From Acidobacteriota bacterium (GTDB lineage: Bacteria; Acidobacteriota; Blastocatellia; Pyrinomonadales; Pyrinomonadaceae), in assembly GCA_020199775.1 (NCBI GenBank), contig JAIVJZ010000014.1:1-49181 (forward strand): a DNA stretch of 49,181 bases. Direction: 5' to 3'. The notes below the pieces were generated by a model. That model had not been told where the DNA came from. It saw only the letters and a program-made list of their open reading frames with translations, and did no database searches. Of the stretch, positions 31,549-38,587 are shown one piece after another. The translations under genes and the position numbers were made by a program. Position 1 is the first letter of the stretch; every line of letters begins with the position of its first letter.

Positions 31549-31687
31549 GATTACATGATACAGGCGATCAGTACGCGCGCCCAAGAGCCGGTTTCCCCTG
31601 GTAGGAGTCCTCTAGGGTGGTGTCGATGCCTACAGGCACAGACACGTGTGCGCACACAGGTCAAATAATCCATAGTACTTTTCGTGA

Positions 31688-31746
31688 AGTTATCCACATG
31701 CAGGCCAAGAATACTATTGATTATTGATCATGAATACTATATATTA
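31688..31746. repeat. Origin-like unit, right copy
   Basis: TTATCCACA (31690-31698), GAATACTAT (31709-31717), ATTGATTATT (31716-31725) and GAATACTATATATTA (31732-31746). Bases 31688-31725 are repeated exactly at 37564-37601. The unit lies between the divergent ReplicRelax and 31844 genes, so it could be an origin, a bidirectional regulatory site, or both. Confidence 0.65.
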
Positions 31747-31843
31747 AGAGTTAGCGAACGCGGGCCACATAGCAACGAGGGCCGACAGACAAGTAGCGAA
31801 CCACAAACCAACCTAATAACCTTAGCAGGAGATCGCCTAACAG

Positions 31844-32134
31844 ATGAGGATGAACAAATTTACATTTCCACACGTTACCAAACGAAAGGGTACGATCAGG
31901 GATTACAGCCCGATTTACCTCGATCCGTTGTTTAAGGTAGCGCTGCACAACTTCGCCAAGCGCCAGACTTCAATAGCTGGTACGAATGTATCCATGTCGA
32001 ACGTCGTGCAGACAGCGCTACGTCAGCGTTACAAGGAGATAGACGACGAATACACAAACCTAAAAAAGCAGGAGGAACAAGAGAATGCGAAGAAATATTT
32101 GGATGGCATCAAGACCAAACATCAAGCCAAGTAA
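31844..32134 (+). CDS. Small DNA-binding-type protein, possibly ribbon-helix-helix
   Basis: 96 residues. A basic N-terminus (FTFPHVTKRKGTIRD) is followed by two helices (PLFKVALHNFAKRQTSIAGT, then SMSNVVQTALRQRYKEI) and a charged coiled tail. The pattern is reminiscent of ribbon-helix-helix or plasmid accessory proteins. It is the first gene right of the origin-like unit, so binding to that site is plausible. Confidence 0.5.
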   Translation: MRMNKFTFPHVTKRKGTIRDYSPIYLDPLFKVALHNFAKRQTSIAGTNVSMSNVVQTALRQRYKEIDDEYTNLKKQEEQENAKKYLDGIKTKHQAK

Positions 32135-32294
32135 AGCCACTCGTGAGCGCGTCGCCCGCCGCTTGGCACTCAAACAGCATCAGGAGAGCTCGTTTAGCAT
32201 TATGCGACGTGGCATCAGTACAGATAGTAAACGTGACACACTAGGCCGCATGATGGCCAGAGCAGTACTATGGGTGATAATCCGAGCGAATTAG
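32085..32294 (+). CDS. Small basic protein
   Basis: 69 residues from ATG at 32085 with an ideal ribosome site (aggagg at 32071). Strongly basic (SKATRERVARRLALKQHQ), so probably nucleic-acid binding. It overlaps both the preceding gene by 50 bases and the ERF gene by 25, consistent with coupled translation. The family is unknown. Confidence 0.45.
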   Translation: MRRNIWMASRPNIKPSKATRERVARRLALKQHQESSFSIMRRGISTDSKRDTLGRMMARAVLWVIIRAN

Positions 32295-32896
32295 ATAAGC
32301 TAGCACCTGCACTTGTAGCTCTCCAGGCCGATCTAAAGCCTGTCGAGAAGTCAGCGGATAACCCGTTCTTTAAAAGCAAGTATGCTCCGCTACCAGAGGT
32401 CATGAAGGCAGTTCAACCTCTTCTAGCGAAGCACAAGCTAGCCGTGAGCCAGTTCGTCACAAATATTAACGGCCAAAGCGCCATACGTACGATCTTGTTA
32501 CACGAGAGCGGTCAACATATTGAGGACGTAGCACCTCTACTAGTATTCGAGAAAACCAACACTCAAACGGGCGAGGTTAAGCCGCCTACACCACAAGAGC
32601 AAGGATCAGCCATCACCTACGCTCGACGCTACGGCGTGATGGCAGTACTCGGCCTGGTGGCCGATGAGGACGATGACGGCAACGCTGCCAGCTCGCCCGC
32701 ATCTCCGAGGCCCGTTGCATCATCCAGTAAGCCCGCCAGCGAGAAGCAGCTTAATCTCATAGCGCAACTCGCCAGCAAAGCTGGCTACGATCATGACTGG
32801 GTGTTTGATACTCACGAGAAGGTCAAGACCAGTGCCGATGCTTCAGCGGTTATCGAGAAGCTACAAGCTAAGTTAAAAGGGGGGGATGAATCATGA
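32270..32896 (+). CDS. ERF-family single-strand annealing recombinase
   Basis: 208 residues. LAPALVALQADLKPVEKSAD, then NPFFKSKYAPLPEVMKAVQP, carries the ERF hallmark (nPffkskYa.l..v...v.p). GSAITYARRYGVMAVLGLVA is the second conserved block, followed by the acidic DEDDDGN stretch. The C-terminus has a small domain (SEKQLNLIAQLASKAGYDH). It anneals single strands during phage recombination or genome circularisation. No partner exonuclease was recognised nearby. Confidence 0.88.
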   Translation: MGDNPSELDKLAPALVALQADLKPVEKSADNPFFKSKYAPLPEVMKAVQPLLAKHKLAVSQFVTNINGQSAIRTILLHESGQHIEDVAPLLVFEKTNTQTGEVKPPTPQEQGSAITYARRYGVMAVLGLVADEDDDGNAASSPASPRPVASSSKPASEKQLNLIAQLASKAGYDHDWVFDTHEKVKTSADASAVIEKLQAKLKGGDES

Positions 32897-33033
32897 GCGA
32901 AACACCACAAAACAAGTGCATCGCCTGCTTACAGGACGATGAGGTAGACCAAGACAGTCTTTGCCCTAGCTGTGGCTCTATTGATCCTGAGGTTCGTACA
33001 GCGTTAGTAGCGCTGCTCGGGGAGGCGCAGTAA
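32893..33033 (+). CDS. Small zinc-ribbon protein
   Basis: 46 residues, start overlapping the ERF stop. CIACLQDDEVDQDSLCPSCG gives a clear Cys4 ribbon (two CxxC pairs). The remainder is an acidic helix. Coupled to ERF, it may be a partner or regulator. The function is unknown. Confidence 0.6.
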   Translation: MSETPQNKCIACLQDDEVDQDSLCPSCGSIDPEVRTALVALLGEAQ

Positions 33034-33176
33034 TGGATACTTATTACAGCCAAATTCACCCTTCCTTCGATGATGAGATCGCTATGCAGCAAGAGTTTTA
33101 CATGCAGCAAGAGCGCGAAGCACGAGACGAACACCAGCTTGAGACTAGCGAGAGTGAAGCATATGAATACGAATAG
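33033..33176 (+). CDS. Small acidic protein
   Basis: 47 residues; the ATG overlaps the previous stop by one base (taatg). Very rich in Gln and Glu (DDEIAMQQEFYMQQEREARD), probably one helix. Kept because of tight coupling and codon structure. The family is unknown. Confidence 0.45.
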   Translation: MDTYYSQIHPSFDDEIAMQQEFYMQQEREARDEHQLETSESEAYEYE

Positions 33177-33249
33177 CATCTATGAGGCGCTTGGTCGCCT
33201 GCGCGAGTTAGAACTACAGCTCGTTAATGATCAAAGTAATAACACCTGA
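33163..33249 (+). CDS. Possible tiny protein
   Basis: 28 residues (MNTNSIYEALGRLRELELQL, then VNDQSNNT), overlapping the previous gene by 14 bases with a weak ribosome site. It looks like a short helix. Uncertain. Confidence 0.25.
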   Translation: MNTNSIYEALGRLRELELQLVNDQSNNT

Positions 33250-33260
33250 GAGGAGGCGAT

Positions 33261-33581
33261 ATGACCAACAAACAACTATTAGCAGAAACTGCGGAGTTCA
33301 TGAGAACTTACTTCGGATCTAATTACCCACGACATGACCAGATCGGAGGCAGCGAGGTATACGCATACTCGAACAGTAGTACCTACGAATACCTAAATCT
33401 CACTCTTGAAGGCATTAACCATTTAGGGTATACAGCCAGCGAGAACATCTCTTATACGGATCAAGAGCTAGCAATATGCTTCTCTATTCTAGCTCTAGCG
33501 AAGAGCATGGTCGAAGCATCAGGTGCGATCAAACGTAAGGAGGTGGACACCTCGGGAGACAACAATTATGCAACAACGTAG
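33261..33581 (+). CDS. Hypothetical protein
   Basis: 106 residues after a strong ribosome site (gagaggaggcgat). Tyr- and Ser-rich (GGSEVYAYSNSSTYEYLNLT) with a helical C-terminal part (ELAICFSILALAKSMVEASG). The family is not recognised. The last codons contain the CAGGTGCGATCAAA site (33520-33533) shared with the 24257 leader element. Confidence 0.5.
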   Translation: MTNKQLLAETAEFMRTYFGSNYPRHDQIGGSEVYAYSNSSTYEYLNLTLEGINHLGYTASENISYTDQELAICFSILALAKSMVEASGAIKRKEVDTSGDNNYATT

Positions 33582-33990
33582 AAGGACGGAGATCAATCGA
33601 TCAAAGTTCCTTGTGGTCAAGGCGGATATTAGGACCAGGATTACGGACCGCCGATACAAAGCAATAGAGGTAGCAAAAGATCACGGCATAAGCCCCAGCT
33701 CGGTAAGTCGTATCCACAGCGCTAATAGCTGGCCTCAGTATGAGCGTAACAAGCAGACACAGCAAAAGCCTACCCGTCCTATCGCGGGCGTCGTGCCACC
33801 AGTTCGGCCCCCAGAGAACAATCCTGTTCCTCATCTACGCATGCTCTCTAAAGTCGAGTACGACAGGCTCATGAATCTAAGAGATGACGTTGACAAGCTG
33901 CTGCGTTGGAAAGAAAACATACATCAACAAGAGTCGGAAGCTATGCATGTGGGGGAGCGTAAGAGCATCCTGCCTTGGAGGAACAGGTAA
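33568..33990 (+). CDS. Helix-turn-helix DNA-binding protein
   Basis: 140 residues from ATG at 33568; an in-frame GTG at 33523 is less likely. AIEVAKDHGISPSSVSRIHS is a clear helix-turn-helix, preceded by a basic segment. A Pro-rich linker (PVRPPENNPVPHL) leads to a helical end. It is probably a phage early regulator. The leader carries a site complementary to the RNA element at 28861-28873 and lies beside an aaggaggtgg sequence. Confidence 0.55.
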   Translation: MQQRRRTEINRSKFLVVKADIRTRITDRRYKAIEVAKDHGISPSSVSRIHSANSWPQYERNKQTQQKPTRPIAGVVPPVRPPENNPVPHLRMLSKVEYDRLMNLRDDVDKLLRWKENIHQQESEAMHVGERKSILPWRNR

Positions 33991-34217
33991 TGTCTGGAAA
34001 CGTGGCTGGAGGCAAAAAGGCGGCTGCTAAGAACCTAGCCAAAGACCCTAACTTTTACCGGCGCATCGGAGCCATCGGAGGCCGTAACGGGAAAGATGGT
34101 GGCTTCGCCTCTGAGGTAGTTGGTAAGGACGGTCTAACTGGTGCTCAGCGAGCCAGCAAGGCCGGAGCCATCGGCGGTAGAATAAGTAGGCGCTACAAGG
34201 CGCGTAATAACATCTAA
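33990..34217 (+). CDS. KGG-repeat-like small phage protein
   Basis: 75 residues from ATG at 33990 overlapping the previous stop, with ribosome site ggaggaacag. Repeats of the form GGKKAAAKNLAKDPNFYRRI, then GAIGGRNGKDGGFA and GAIGGRISRRYK are typical of small Gly/Lys-rich phage proteins related to general-stress KGG repeats. Basic and probably nucleic-acid binding; the function is not established. Confidence 0.6.
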   Translation: MSGNVAGGKKAAAKNLAKDPNFYRRIGAIGGRNGKDGGFASEVVGKDGLTGAQRASKAGAIGGRISRRYKARNNI

Positions 34218-34227
34218 AGGAGGTGAT

Positions 34228-34551
34228 ATGAACAAACCAATAAGACATGGAGAAGTACTACTCTTCCCAGTACAAGACGTACCAACAGCCAAAGTAACAC
34301 AGCACACTAGCTACATAGTCGGCCATTCTGAAACAGGGCACCACCATGTACTAGAAAGTAAGACTAAATTTGACGCACTTAGTACCCAAGATAAAGATCT
34401 ATATATTCGCCTGTTCGCGCCTGGCACGCTCACCCACAAAAAGACAGTGAACCGTCACAACGACCTCACTGTTCCGGCAGGCACTTACCGAGTGATCCGT
34501 AAGAACGAATATGATCCATTTCAAAAGGTCATGCGGGAAGTATGGGACTGA
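34228..34551 (+). CDS. Hypothetical protein with His cluster
   Basis: 107 residues after aaaggaggtgat. Beta-rich; HGEVLLFPVQDVP, then GHSETGHHHVLESK and NRHNDLTVPAGTYRVIRK. The GHHH motif and the strand pattern suggest a small cupin-like metal site. Conserved next to DUF6745-like genes as far as I can recall; the function is unknown. It overlaps the next gene by 10 bases. Confidence 0.45.
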   Translation: MNKPIRHGEVLLFPVQDVPTAKVTQHTSYIVGHSETGHHHVLESKTKFDALSTQDKDLYIRLFAPGTLTHKKTVNRHNDLTVPAGTYRVIRKNEYDPFQKVMREVWD

Positions 34552-35669
34552 TGGCTAGGCTGGAACGTCTCACCGAAGATCAAGAGTTTCTGATGGCCGA
34601 AGTCCGCGATAAGTGGATTCACGAGGCGCTCTTGTCGGGTGACGGGCTCGACCAGGAGGCAGCTCGGGTCGGCATCGAGTGGATGTATGAGATCACCGGC
34701 TTAAAGAAGCCGAAAGTTATCTATGTCGATAGCCCTCTTGCCGTGCAGTATGCAGCTAATATTCTCTTGATAGAGGGTAAAAGCGGCCAGGTTCGCGGCC
34801 AGGTTTACGACCAGGTTTACGACCAGGTTTACGACCAGGTTAGCGGCCAGGTTCGCGGCCAGGTTCGCGGCCAGGTTTACGACCAGGTTTACGACCAGGT
34901 TAGCGGCCAGGTTTACGACCAGGTTAGCGGCCAGGTTTACGACCAGGTTCGCGGCCAGGTTAGCGACCAGGTTAGCGACCAAAATATGACCTACTTCTAT
35001 TGGGCATACGAAACGCTTGGCTGGCGTGCGGACGAGTTCGCGTTTTTTGACTTCTTCTACCAAATAGGAGTCGCCGAACACGAGGGCATGAAGAAATACC
35101 TCGACTACCTAAAGAGCGGCGTCTTCTTTTCAGTGTTCCTTACAGATTATGCGATCGTATGCCGGCGGCCACAAGCTATAAGGCGTGACGACCAAACTCG
35201 CCTTCACTCAGACCAGGAACCAGCTATCGAGTGGCGAGATGGTTATAAACTCTGGTATATACACGGTCAACACTTTGAACAGGAACTATGGCAGAAGATT
35301 GTTAGACAAGAGCTGACGCTCAAAGAACTCATGTCAATGAAAAATGCCGACGAGCGTACTATGGCCTGGTCAATGCTACGCCCAGACCGTCTTTTAAAAG
35401 GTGTAAAGGCACGACTTATCCATACTGGCATCAAGGGAACCAAGCTGTATCAGGTGGATAACTTTACCCATGCGATTGGCGCAAGCCGAACTAAGGAAGG
35501 AGATACCGAGTACTGCATGGTGATGGATGATACTTCGACAGACCGACAGTTCTTAGAATGGGTTGAACCGTCAATCGGTAAACAAGCGAACGCTGACCTC
35601 GCACAGGCCACCGCGTGGGGTATACCGCTCGAAGATTATTTAAGTATTCCTGCCACGAATGAGGCTTGA
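34542..35669 (+). CDS. DUF6745-like protein with 16 tetrapeptide repeats
   Basis: 375 residues. After an N-terminal helical domain (WIHEALLSGDGLDQEAARVG) comes a run of sixteen four-residue units QV-(RG/YD/SG/SD), residues 83-146, encoded by 12-bp repeats. A conserved C-terminal domain follows (MTYFYWAYETLGWRADEFAF, then VFLTDYAIVCRRPQAIRRDD; KGTKLYQVDNFTHAIG). Repeats of this kind occur in DUF6745 proteins of actinobacteria. The function is unknown. Copy number is likely to vary by slippage in 12-bp steps that keep the frame. Confidence 0.6.
   Translation: MGLMARLERLTEDQEFLMAEVRDKWIHEALLSGDGLDQEAARVGIEWMYEITGLKKPKVIYVDSPLAVQYAANILLIEGKSGQVRGQVYDQVYDQVYDQVSGQVRGQVRGQVYDQVYDQVSGQVYDQVSGQVYDQVRGQVSDQVSDQNMTYFYWAYETLGWRADEFAFFDFFYQIGVAEHEGMKKYLDYLKSGVFFSVFLTDYAIVCRRPQAIRRDDQTRLHSDQEPAIEWRDGYKLWYIHGQHFEQELWQKIVRQELTLKELMSMKNADERTMAWSMLRPDRLLKGVKARLIHTGIKGTKLYQVDNFTHAIGASRTKEGDTEYCMVMDDTSTDRQFLEWVEPSIGKQANADLAQATAWGIPLEDYLSIPATNEA
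34788..34979 (+). repeat. 12-bp tandem repeat, 16 copies
   Basis: Unit caggtt followed by cgcggc, tacgac, agcggc or agcgac. The four variants are mixed rather than blocked, so units have diverged and been shuffled by unequal exchange. The opposite strand is also open through the repeat, as expected for a 12-bp period. Confidence 0.95.
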
Positions 35670-35671
35670 CA

Positions 35672-36235
35672 ATGTCAAGGGGTTTCATGCAAGCACCAGA
35701 GTATAGGGAAAGGATGAAGCAAATTGCCCTCACTAAGGGCTACGGTAAATGGATGAAGGGCAAGACGTTAAGTAGTAATGCGCGCAAAAATATGTCTATT
35801 GCGATGACTGGAATGAACACAACGCATGGCATGTCGAAAACCCCAACTTACCGGATATGGGCCAGTATGGTCCAAAGATGCTCTTATAGGAAGCATAGAT
35901 ACTACCGAGACTATGGCGGCAGGGGCATTACGGTTTGTGAACGATGGCTAAGGTTTGAGAACTTTTACCGAGATATGGGAAAGCGTCCTGAGGGACTCAC
36001 ACTTGATCGGATAGATAATAACGATAGTTATTCGCCAACTAACTGTCAGTGGGCGTCCCGGCAGCAACAGGCCAATAACAGGCGCTCGAATAAGACATTT
36101 ACTATCAACGGTATTACCAGAAACCTGAAACAGTGGGCCGATGCTTACGGAGTGAGCTATAAAGTTCTTCATCAACGTATTCATCGAGATGGTATGACCA
36201 TTGCACAAGCGCTGCTCATAGAGCAAGAGGCGTAA
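35672..36235 (+). CDS. HNH/AP2-type homing-endonuclease-like protein
   Basis: 187 residues from ATG at 35672. The N-terminus has a NUMOD-like segment (QIALTKGYGKWMKGKTLSSN). The core is TYRIWASMVQRCSYRKHRYY, then RDYGGRGITVCERWLRFENF and LTLDRIDNNDSYSPTNCQWA, a pattern of phage homing-endonuclease-related proteins. It ends in a second NUMOD-like helix region (GVSYKVLHQRIHRDGMT). Free-standing. Confidence 0.7.
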   Translation: MSRGFMQAPEYRERMKQIALTKGYGKWMKGKTLSSNARKNMSIAMTGMNTTHGMSKTPTYRIWASMVQRCSYRKHRYYRDYGGRGITVCERWLRFENFYRDMGKRPEGLTLDRIDNNDSYSPTNCQWASRQQQANNRRSNKTFTINGITRNLKQWADAYGVSYKVLHQRIHRDGMTIAQALLIEQEA

Positions 36236-36243
36236 CGTAGCAC

Positions 36244-36591
36244 CTATACATCACCAACCGTCGCATGACGGTCGCACACGAACACGAGAGAACCTAGGTC
36301 ATCGTCCTTCCTCAGCTCGCGTATAGCGCACGGACGGACAGAGCGATGGCCCAGGTAGCAGTAGTACCTATCTAGGTCGTGAGCCTCCATGTAGGCCACC
36401 ACACAGCTTCTAAGCGGGTCCTTGCGCTTGATGGAGCGGCGAGAAGGGCGGCGGCCGAGGCGATCATGAACGATCTGCTGGATACGTCGGACTGAGATAC
36501 GTAGGCCGAGCTTCTCTTTGATAAGCACGGCTGGGTATCCCTGTCTGGCAAGAGCAAGAACGTTCGTTATCTCCTTAGACTCGTCGAGCAT
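36244..36591 (-). CDS. HTH plus degenerate HNH protein, paralogue of the upstream gene
   Basis: 115 residues. The N-terminal HTH (QGYPAVLIKEKLGLRISVRR, then IQQIVHDRLGRRP) and the C-terminal YYCYLGHRSVRPCAIRELRK with SLVFVCDRHA align with the 36591-36977 protein, but the HNH His pair (CDIHHLK) is replaced by CAIRELR and the last CxxC is CDRH. Probably a DNA-binding derivative that lost nuclease function. Transcribed leftward, against surrounding early genes. Confidence 0.6.
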   Translation of the reverse strand: MLDESKEITNVLALARQGYPAVLIKEKLGLRISVRRIQQIVHDRLGRRPSRRSIKRKDPLRSCVVAYMEAHDLDRYYCYLGHRSVRPCAIRELRKDDDLGSLVFVCDRHATVGDV

Positions 36592-36977
36592 CAGCCAAGC
36601 CCCATCTGCTCACGAGCAAGGTTACACGAGCGACAGACAAAGATAACGTCTTCAATCGTCGCCCCGTCGTACTTCAGATGATGTATATCGCACTTAGCGA
36701 GCTGACGCACCTTACAAACACCGCACACATGAGGATCAAGGCCACGAGCTATCATCAGCTGCTCGACGATCGAACGGAAGGCTCCTGAGCCGAAACTATC
36801 CATGTGTAAGCGGCCAGACTCTTTCGGCACCGGCCCTCGTCGCTCAGCGATGATGCGCTGAACCTGGCGCGTGGTAATCGGCAGCTTTAAGCGTATACGG
36901 ATCTTGTTAGCAGACAATCCAGTTCGTGACAGCTCGATAATTTTCTCAACTAGGTTCTGATCATAAAGCTTCAACAT
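36591..36977 (-). CDS. HTH plus HNH endonuclease
   Basis: 128 residues. HTH: GLSANKIRIRLKLPITTRQV, then QRIIAERRG. HNH core: CGVCKVRQLAKCDIHHLKYD, then DVIFVCRSCN, with two CxxC pairs and the HH catalytic pair intact. It is followed by a one-base overlap with its degenerate paralogue, showing a tandem duplication. The start lies next to the interlocked repeats at 36982-37070. Confidence 0.75.
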   Translation of the reverse strand: MLKLYDQNLVEKIIELSRTGLSANKIRIRLKLPITTRQVQRIIAERRGPVPKESGRLHMDSFGSGAFRSIVEQLMIARGLDPHVCGVCKVRQLAKCDIHHLKYDGATIEDVIFVCRSCNLAREQMGLG

Positions 36978-36981
36978 ATGC

Positions 36982-37070
36982 TATAATTGTAAGCTTTTGG
37001 TCGGAGTGCGACAATAGTGTCGTGCGACGGTGTGACGCAAAAGCTGTCATTGTCCGCCACACCGTCGTAC
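36982..37070 (+). ncRNA. Possible small structured RNA with interlocked repeats
   Basis: A TATAAT (36982-36987) precedes A = AGCTTTTG (36992-36999), B = GTGCGACGGTGTG (37022-37034), A' = CAAAAGCT (37038-37045) and B' = CACACCGTCGTAC (37058-37070), where B/B' pair with one G-U. A CGAC/GTCG hairpin lies between A and B. The A-B-A'-B' order is the same pseudoknot topology as at 24257-24327. It is read divergently from the HNH gene. Confidence 0.5.
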
Positions 37071-37367
37071 CTATGAACTACTGTTACAGCTATCCAGTTC
37101 ATCATAGTGATTAGTAGTCAATTTTGACAAGCCGCGCCTTTAAGTATCTGGGTAATATATCACCATACGTTCATGTCTCAGCGTCAAGACGCAAGACAAT
37201 CTACGTCTGGTGTATGTCAAGCACCAACCGCGACATACCGAATGTCGCGCTCATCGCCGCTCGTTCCGGGCTCGCTCGCACCTATACATTTATTGAACGA
37301 AAGTGTCCACTAGCGAGTCCCGATCGGGCTGCGAAGTAACATAAACATAAAAGAAGGGAGGGCAAAA
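37071..37367. other. Gap without a confident gene
   Basis: A 71-codon plus-strand frame from a TTG at 37124 lacks a ribosome site and resembles no family. A TTGACA at 37125-37130 has no properly spaced -10. The next gene's ribosome site is at 37356. I see no other feature. Confidence 0.4.
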
Positions 37368-37565
37368 GTGTTCGATAGCTATGAAGACCCACTAGTAAAG
37401 ATTGTCGGCGCGGTAGCCGTGTTGATAGCAGCCTTGTTTCTAGCGCTCTTCATAGCGTATTGCGTCTTTATCTATCAGGTGGACAATACAAGAGATTACT
37501 GCCATACGACGAAGACTCACATGGAGATAAAGCAGTGCCGCTGGGCTAACGATAAGCGGCAGTAG
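37368..37565 (+). CDS. Small single-span membrane protein
   Basis: 65 residues from GTG at 37368 with ribosome site aagggaggg. One long hydrophobic span (IVGAVAVLIAALFLALFIAY) and a C-terminal part with two Cys (DYCHTTKTHMEIKQCRWAND) that could form a disulfide outside the membrane. The family is unknown. It ends inside the third origin-like repeat. Confidence 0.5.
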   Translation: MFDSYEDPLVKIVGAVAVLIAALFLALFIAYCVFIYQVDNTRDYCHTTKTHMEIKQCRWANDKRQ

Positions 37566-37601
37566 TTATCCACATGCAGGCCAAGAATACTATTGATTAT
37601 T
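37564..37601. repeat. Origin-like unit, third (partial) copy
   Basis: An exact 38-base copy of 31688-31725, including TTATCCACA (37566-37574), GAATACTAT and ATTGATTATT. The last block is degenerate. It lies upstream of the 37640 gene, about 5.9 kb from the first copy, in the same orientation. Confidence 0.8.
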
Positions 37602-37639
37602 TCTACCAAATAACCTAGTATATTGGTAGGGGGAAATGA

Positions 37640-37831
37640 ATGAAAATACATTACCTTGCAAATGAGACTTGCCTTCAGTGCAGCGAGTACGCGAGTAAAA
37701 ATGGTTACTGCGTCCGACACTATAGGACAAGTCGAACCAACAGAGTCAACAGAGCTGCCAAAGAGTCTAGGAGCGCCATAATATTATGTGCATCACTCCT
37801 AACCAACCGTCGGCTTAAGCTGATTCGATAG
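37640..37831 (+). CDS. Small Cys/His protein
   Basis: 63 residues. ETCLQCSEYASKNGYCVRHY is a CxxC...CxxH pattern that fits one zinc site of the type found in small phage HNH-like or zinc-finger proteins. The tail is basic. The family is unknown. Confidence 0.5.
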   Translation: MKIHYLANETCLQCSEYASKNGYCVRHYRTSRTNRVNRAAKESRSAIILCASLLTNRRLKLIR

Positions 37832-37841
37832 TAAACTAAGA

Positions 37842-38365
37842 TAGGTTGCCGCTGGGCAGTACTAGATTCCCACTTCCAGCGGTAGCCTACCCTGTACCTT
37901 TAAAATTTTAGTTCCCGTAGTGATATGGGCTTGTAAGTGGCGGAATAGGTAGACACATGAGTTCGGACAGGAACAGTACACCTGAAATCCGATAGGTGAC
38001 GACTGTTTATGCAGAGTGACTATACGAGTAACAAATACTTTGCCTTGCGCATCAGTTCGGGTCATGGCCCGGTCTCGTCAAATCTCTGCCTTACAAGTTC
38101 AAATTGGCTGTATAAGAACTGTCTTCATTTTGACGAAGACGTGCCGAGAGGATCTTATACAGCCAACCATAGATTGAGCGGCAGCCCTTAGGAAACGACA
38201 GGACCACGTGCGGCTTTCGAGCCAATCCCGATGCAGGCCAGCTCAATTGAACACTTAGTCCGGGTGGCCTGCTACTAGCTCCATATCACTACAGGAACCC
38301 CTACAAGGTAGCTCCTGCCCCATGCGAGAGGGCTGAGTCTTGTAGGGGGTGGTAGGTAAGTAAAA
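37842..38365 (+). ncRNA. Large structured non-coding RNA candidate
   Basis: About 520 bases without a credible reading frame but full of stems: 14-bp 37842-37855/37876-37889 with two G-U pairs; ACAGT-CACCT / AGGTG-ACTGT (37973-38006); perfect 14-bp 38104-38117/38153-38166 enclosing GTCTTC/GAAGAC; UUCG hairpin GGCT-AGCC (38212-38223); GCAGGCCA/TGGCCTGC (38233-38272); CCCCTACAAG/CTTGTAGGGG (38298-38348). Bases 37938-37956 look like a tRNA-Leu D arm, but no matching T arm or anticodon stem follows. Size, location and a tRNA-like piece recall the GOLLD/ROOL class of giant phage RNAs; that class assignment is a guess. Confidence 0.55.
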
Positions 38366-38383
38366 ACTAAATGGAGTAAATGA

Positions 38384-38560
38384 ATGATGAATATGAGTGT
38401 GATCAAGAGTGTAATAACCGGTGTAATGGTAGGTGTGGGCGTAGGACTTATTAGTTTGGCAGTACACTACGAGAGGTGGTGGTCTGGGAGTCTCCTTCTG
38501 AATTTACTAGGAGCATACATGCTCCTTACTGGTCTTGAACTGAGATACCGTAGAATCTGA
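38384..38560 (+). CDS. Small two-span membrane protein
   Basis: 58 residues: VITGVMVGVGVGLISLAV, then SGSLLLNLLGAYMLLTGL, joined by HYERWW and ending RYRRI. ATG at 38384 (or a later in-frame ATG at 38393) follows ggag. The family is unknown. First gene after the structured region. Confidence 0.5.
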   Translation: MMNMSVIKSVITGVMVGVGVGLISLAVHYERWWSGSLLLNLLGAYMLLTGLELRYRRI

Positions 38561-38587
38561 AGCTAATAACAAAGAAAGAAGTAGAGT

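Noticed and set aside
31684..31935. 83-codon plus-strand frame across the right origin-like unit
   Set aside because: It runs through the repeat unit and the well-supported 31844 gene in another frame, and its composition is not protein-like.
34788..34979. CRISPR array
   Set aside because: Units are contiguous 12-mers without spacers and lie in frame inside a gene.
34701..35081. Minus-strand frame through the 12-bp repeats
   Set aside because: Open only because a 12-bp period keeps all frames periodic; the product is a repeated NLAANLVV string with no start context.
37124..37339. 71-codon frame starting with TTG
   Set aside because: No ribosome site, no family resemblance, and its start coincides with a TTGACA box.
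37931..38096. Functional tRNA-Leu gene, possibly intron-containing
   Set aside because: The D-arm-like segment and a 7-bp acceptor match exist, but the D stem has a C-A mismatch, and no anticodon stem or T arm pairs at the expected places.
37973..38262. Group I intron (R-like GCAGAG..GACTATACG at 38011 and S-like ttagtcc at 38254)
   Set aside because: No P3 or P6 pairing could be found, R has an extra base, and the R-S distance is large. Kept only as an unclassified structured RNA.
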